Origin: Peptococcaceae bacterium
GTDB taxonomy: Bacteria; Bacillota; Peptococcia; DRI-13; UBA5745
Reading direction: 5' to 3'
NCBI GenBank assembly: GCA_031264885.1
Contig: JAISDM010000239.1
Span: 1 to 13,724, forward strand
Length of the DNA: 13,724 nucleotides
Shown one piece after another: positions 13,666-13,724 of the stretch. The translations under genes and the position numbers were made by a program. Within the stretch, counting starts at the first letter, position 1, and each line of letters opens with the position of its first letter. The notes below the pieces were generated by a model that made no database searches, was not told the DNA's origin, and worked only from the letters and a program-made list of their open reading frames with translations.

Positions 13666-13724
13666 GGGCGGCAGATTGCCGCCCCTACGGTACCGTGAAT
13701 GATGCATTTGTAGGGGCGGCATTC
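13666..13724. repeat. Start of a second, GC-rich inverted-repeat family, cut by the window end
   Basis: GGGCGGCA, loop GAT, TGCCGCCC (13666-13684) is a perfect 8-base hairpin. The segment GATTGCCGCCCCTAC (13674-13688) also pairs at 14 of 15 positions with GTAGGGGCGGCATTC at 13710-13724. The element continues past the edge, so its full extent is unknown. Interspersed repeats with a GTAGGGGCGGC core are common in intergenic DNA of several bacterial groups. The whole gap 13490-13724 holds only this and the hairpin repeat; no gene or clear terminator was seen in it. Confidence 0.75.

Noticed and set aside
13490..13702. Small open frames on both strands in the terminal gap
   Set aside because: They are translations of the hairpin repeat and the GC-rich inverted repeat, with no binding site or family match.

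Overview
The window looks like the chromosome of a strictly anaerobic bacterium, probably a GC-rich member of the Clostridia or a relative. This rests on a ferredoxin-dependent 2-oxoacid oxidoreductase, an acyl-CoA ligase close to Bacillus YngI, a Firmicutes-type topoisomerase III, and strong AAGGAGG ribosome binding sites. Most of the DNA is about 57-65% GC in the lines I counted. The block at 10.8-11.75 kb drops to roughly 35%, and the gene after it is near 46%. The organism call is inference.

Layout. (a) 1-242: the 3' end of an unidentified gene. (b) 258-350: a non-coding repeat made of nested hairpins. (c) 429-5817: a tight six-gene plus-strand operon. It encodes an AMP-forming acyl-CoA synthetase, a TIM-barrel isomerase/epimerase-like protein, and the gamma, delta, alpha and beta subunits of a pyruvate/2-oxoisovalerate-type ferredoxin oxidoreductase. 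The last four genes overlap or nearly touch, so they are almost certainly co-translated. (d) 5824-6353, minus strand: a hicA-hicB toxin-antitoxin pair. The toxin uses a TTG start, and the antitoxin appears to have lost its C-terminal DNA-binding part where it meets the end of the operon. (e) 6376-6409: interleaved divergent promoters for hicAB and for topB. (f) 6446-8623: topB. Five bases later a large polytopic membrane protein of GT-C glycosyltransferase appearance runs to 10728. (g) 10725-13489: a consensus sigma-70-type promoter (TTGACA, 17 bp, TATAAT) with a symmetric element over it drives two coupled genes. The first is an AT-rich soluble protein of unknown family, and the second is another multi-pass membrane protein with a C-terminal soluble domain. 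(h) 13534-13724: a second, diverged copy of the hairpin repeat and the start of a different GC-rich inverted repeat cut by the window edge.

How the genes may work together. An AMP-forming ligase is effectively irreversible in the direction of acyl-CoA formation. With a reversible 2-oxoacid:ferredoxin oxidoreductase it could activate a carboxylic acid and reductively carboxylate the acyl-CoA to a 2-oxoacid, as known for branched-chain acid assimilation in anaerobes. It could equally serve 2-oxoacid oxidation. The substrate cannot be read from the sequence.

The best candidate for something undescribed is the unit at 10725-13489. It combines an unrecognised AT-rich two-part protein, a very strong looking promoter with an operator-like dyad, and a translationally coupled membrane protein. 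The hairpin repeats with base-paired compensatory changes are the other notable structure. No CRISPR array, tRNA, rRNA, transposase or phage gene was seen.
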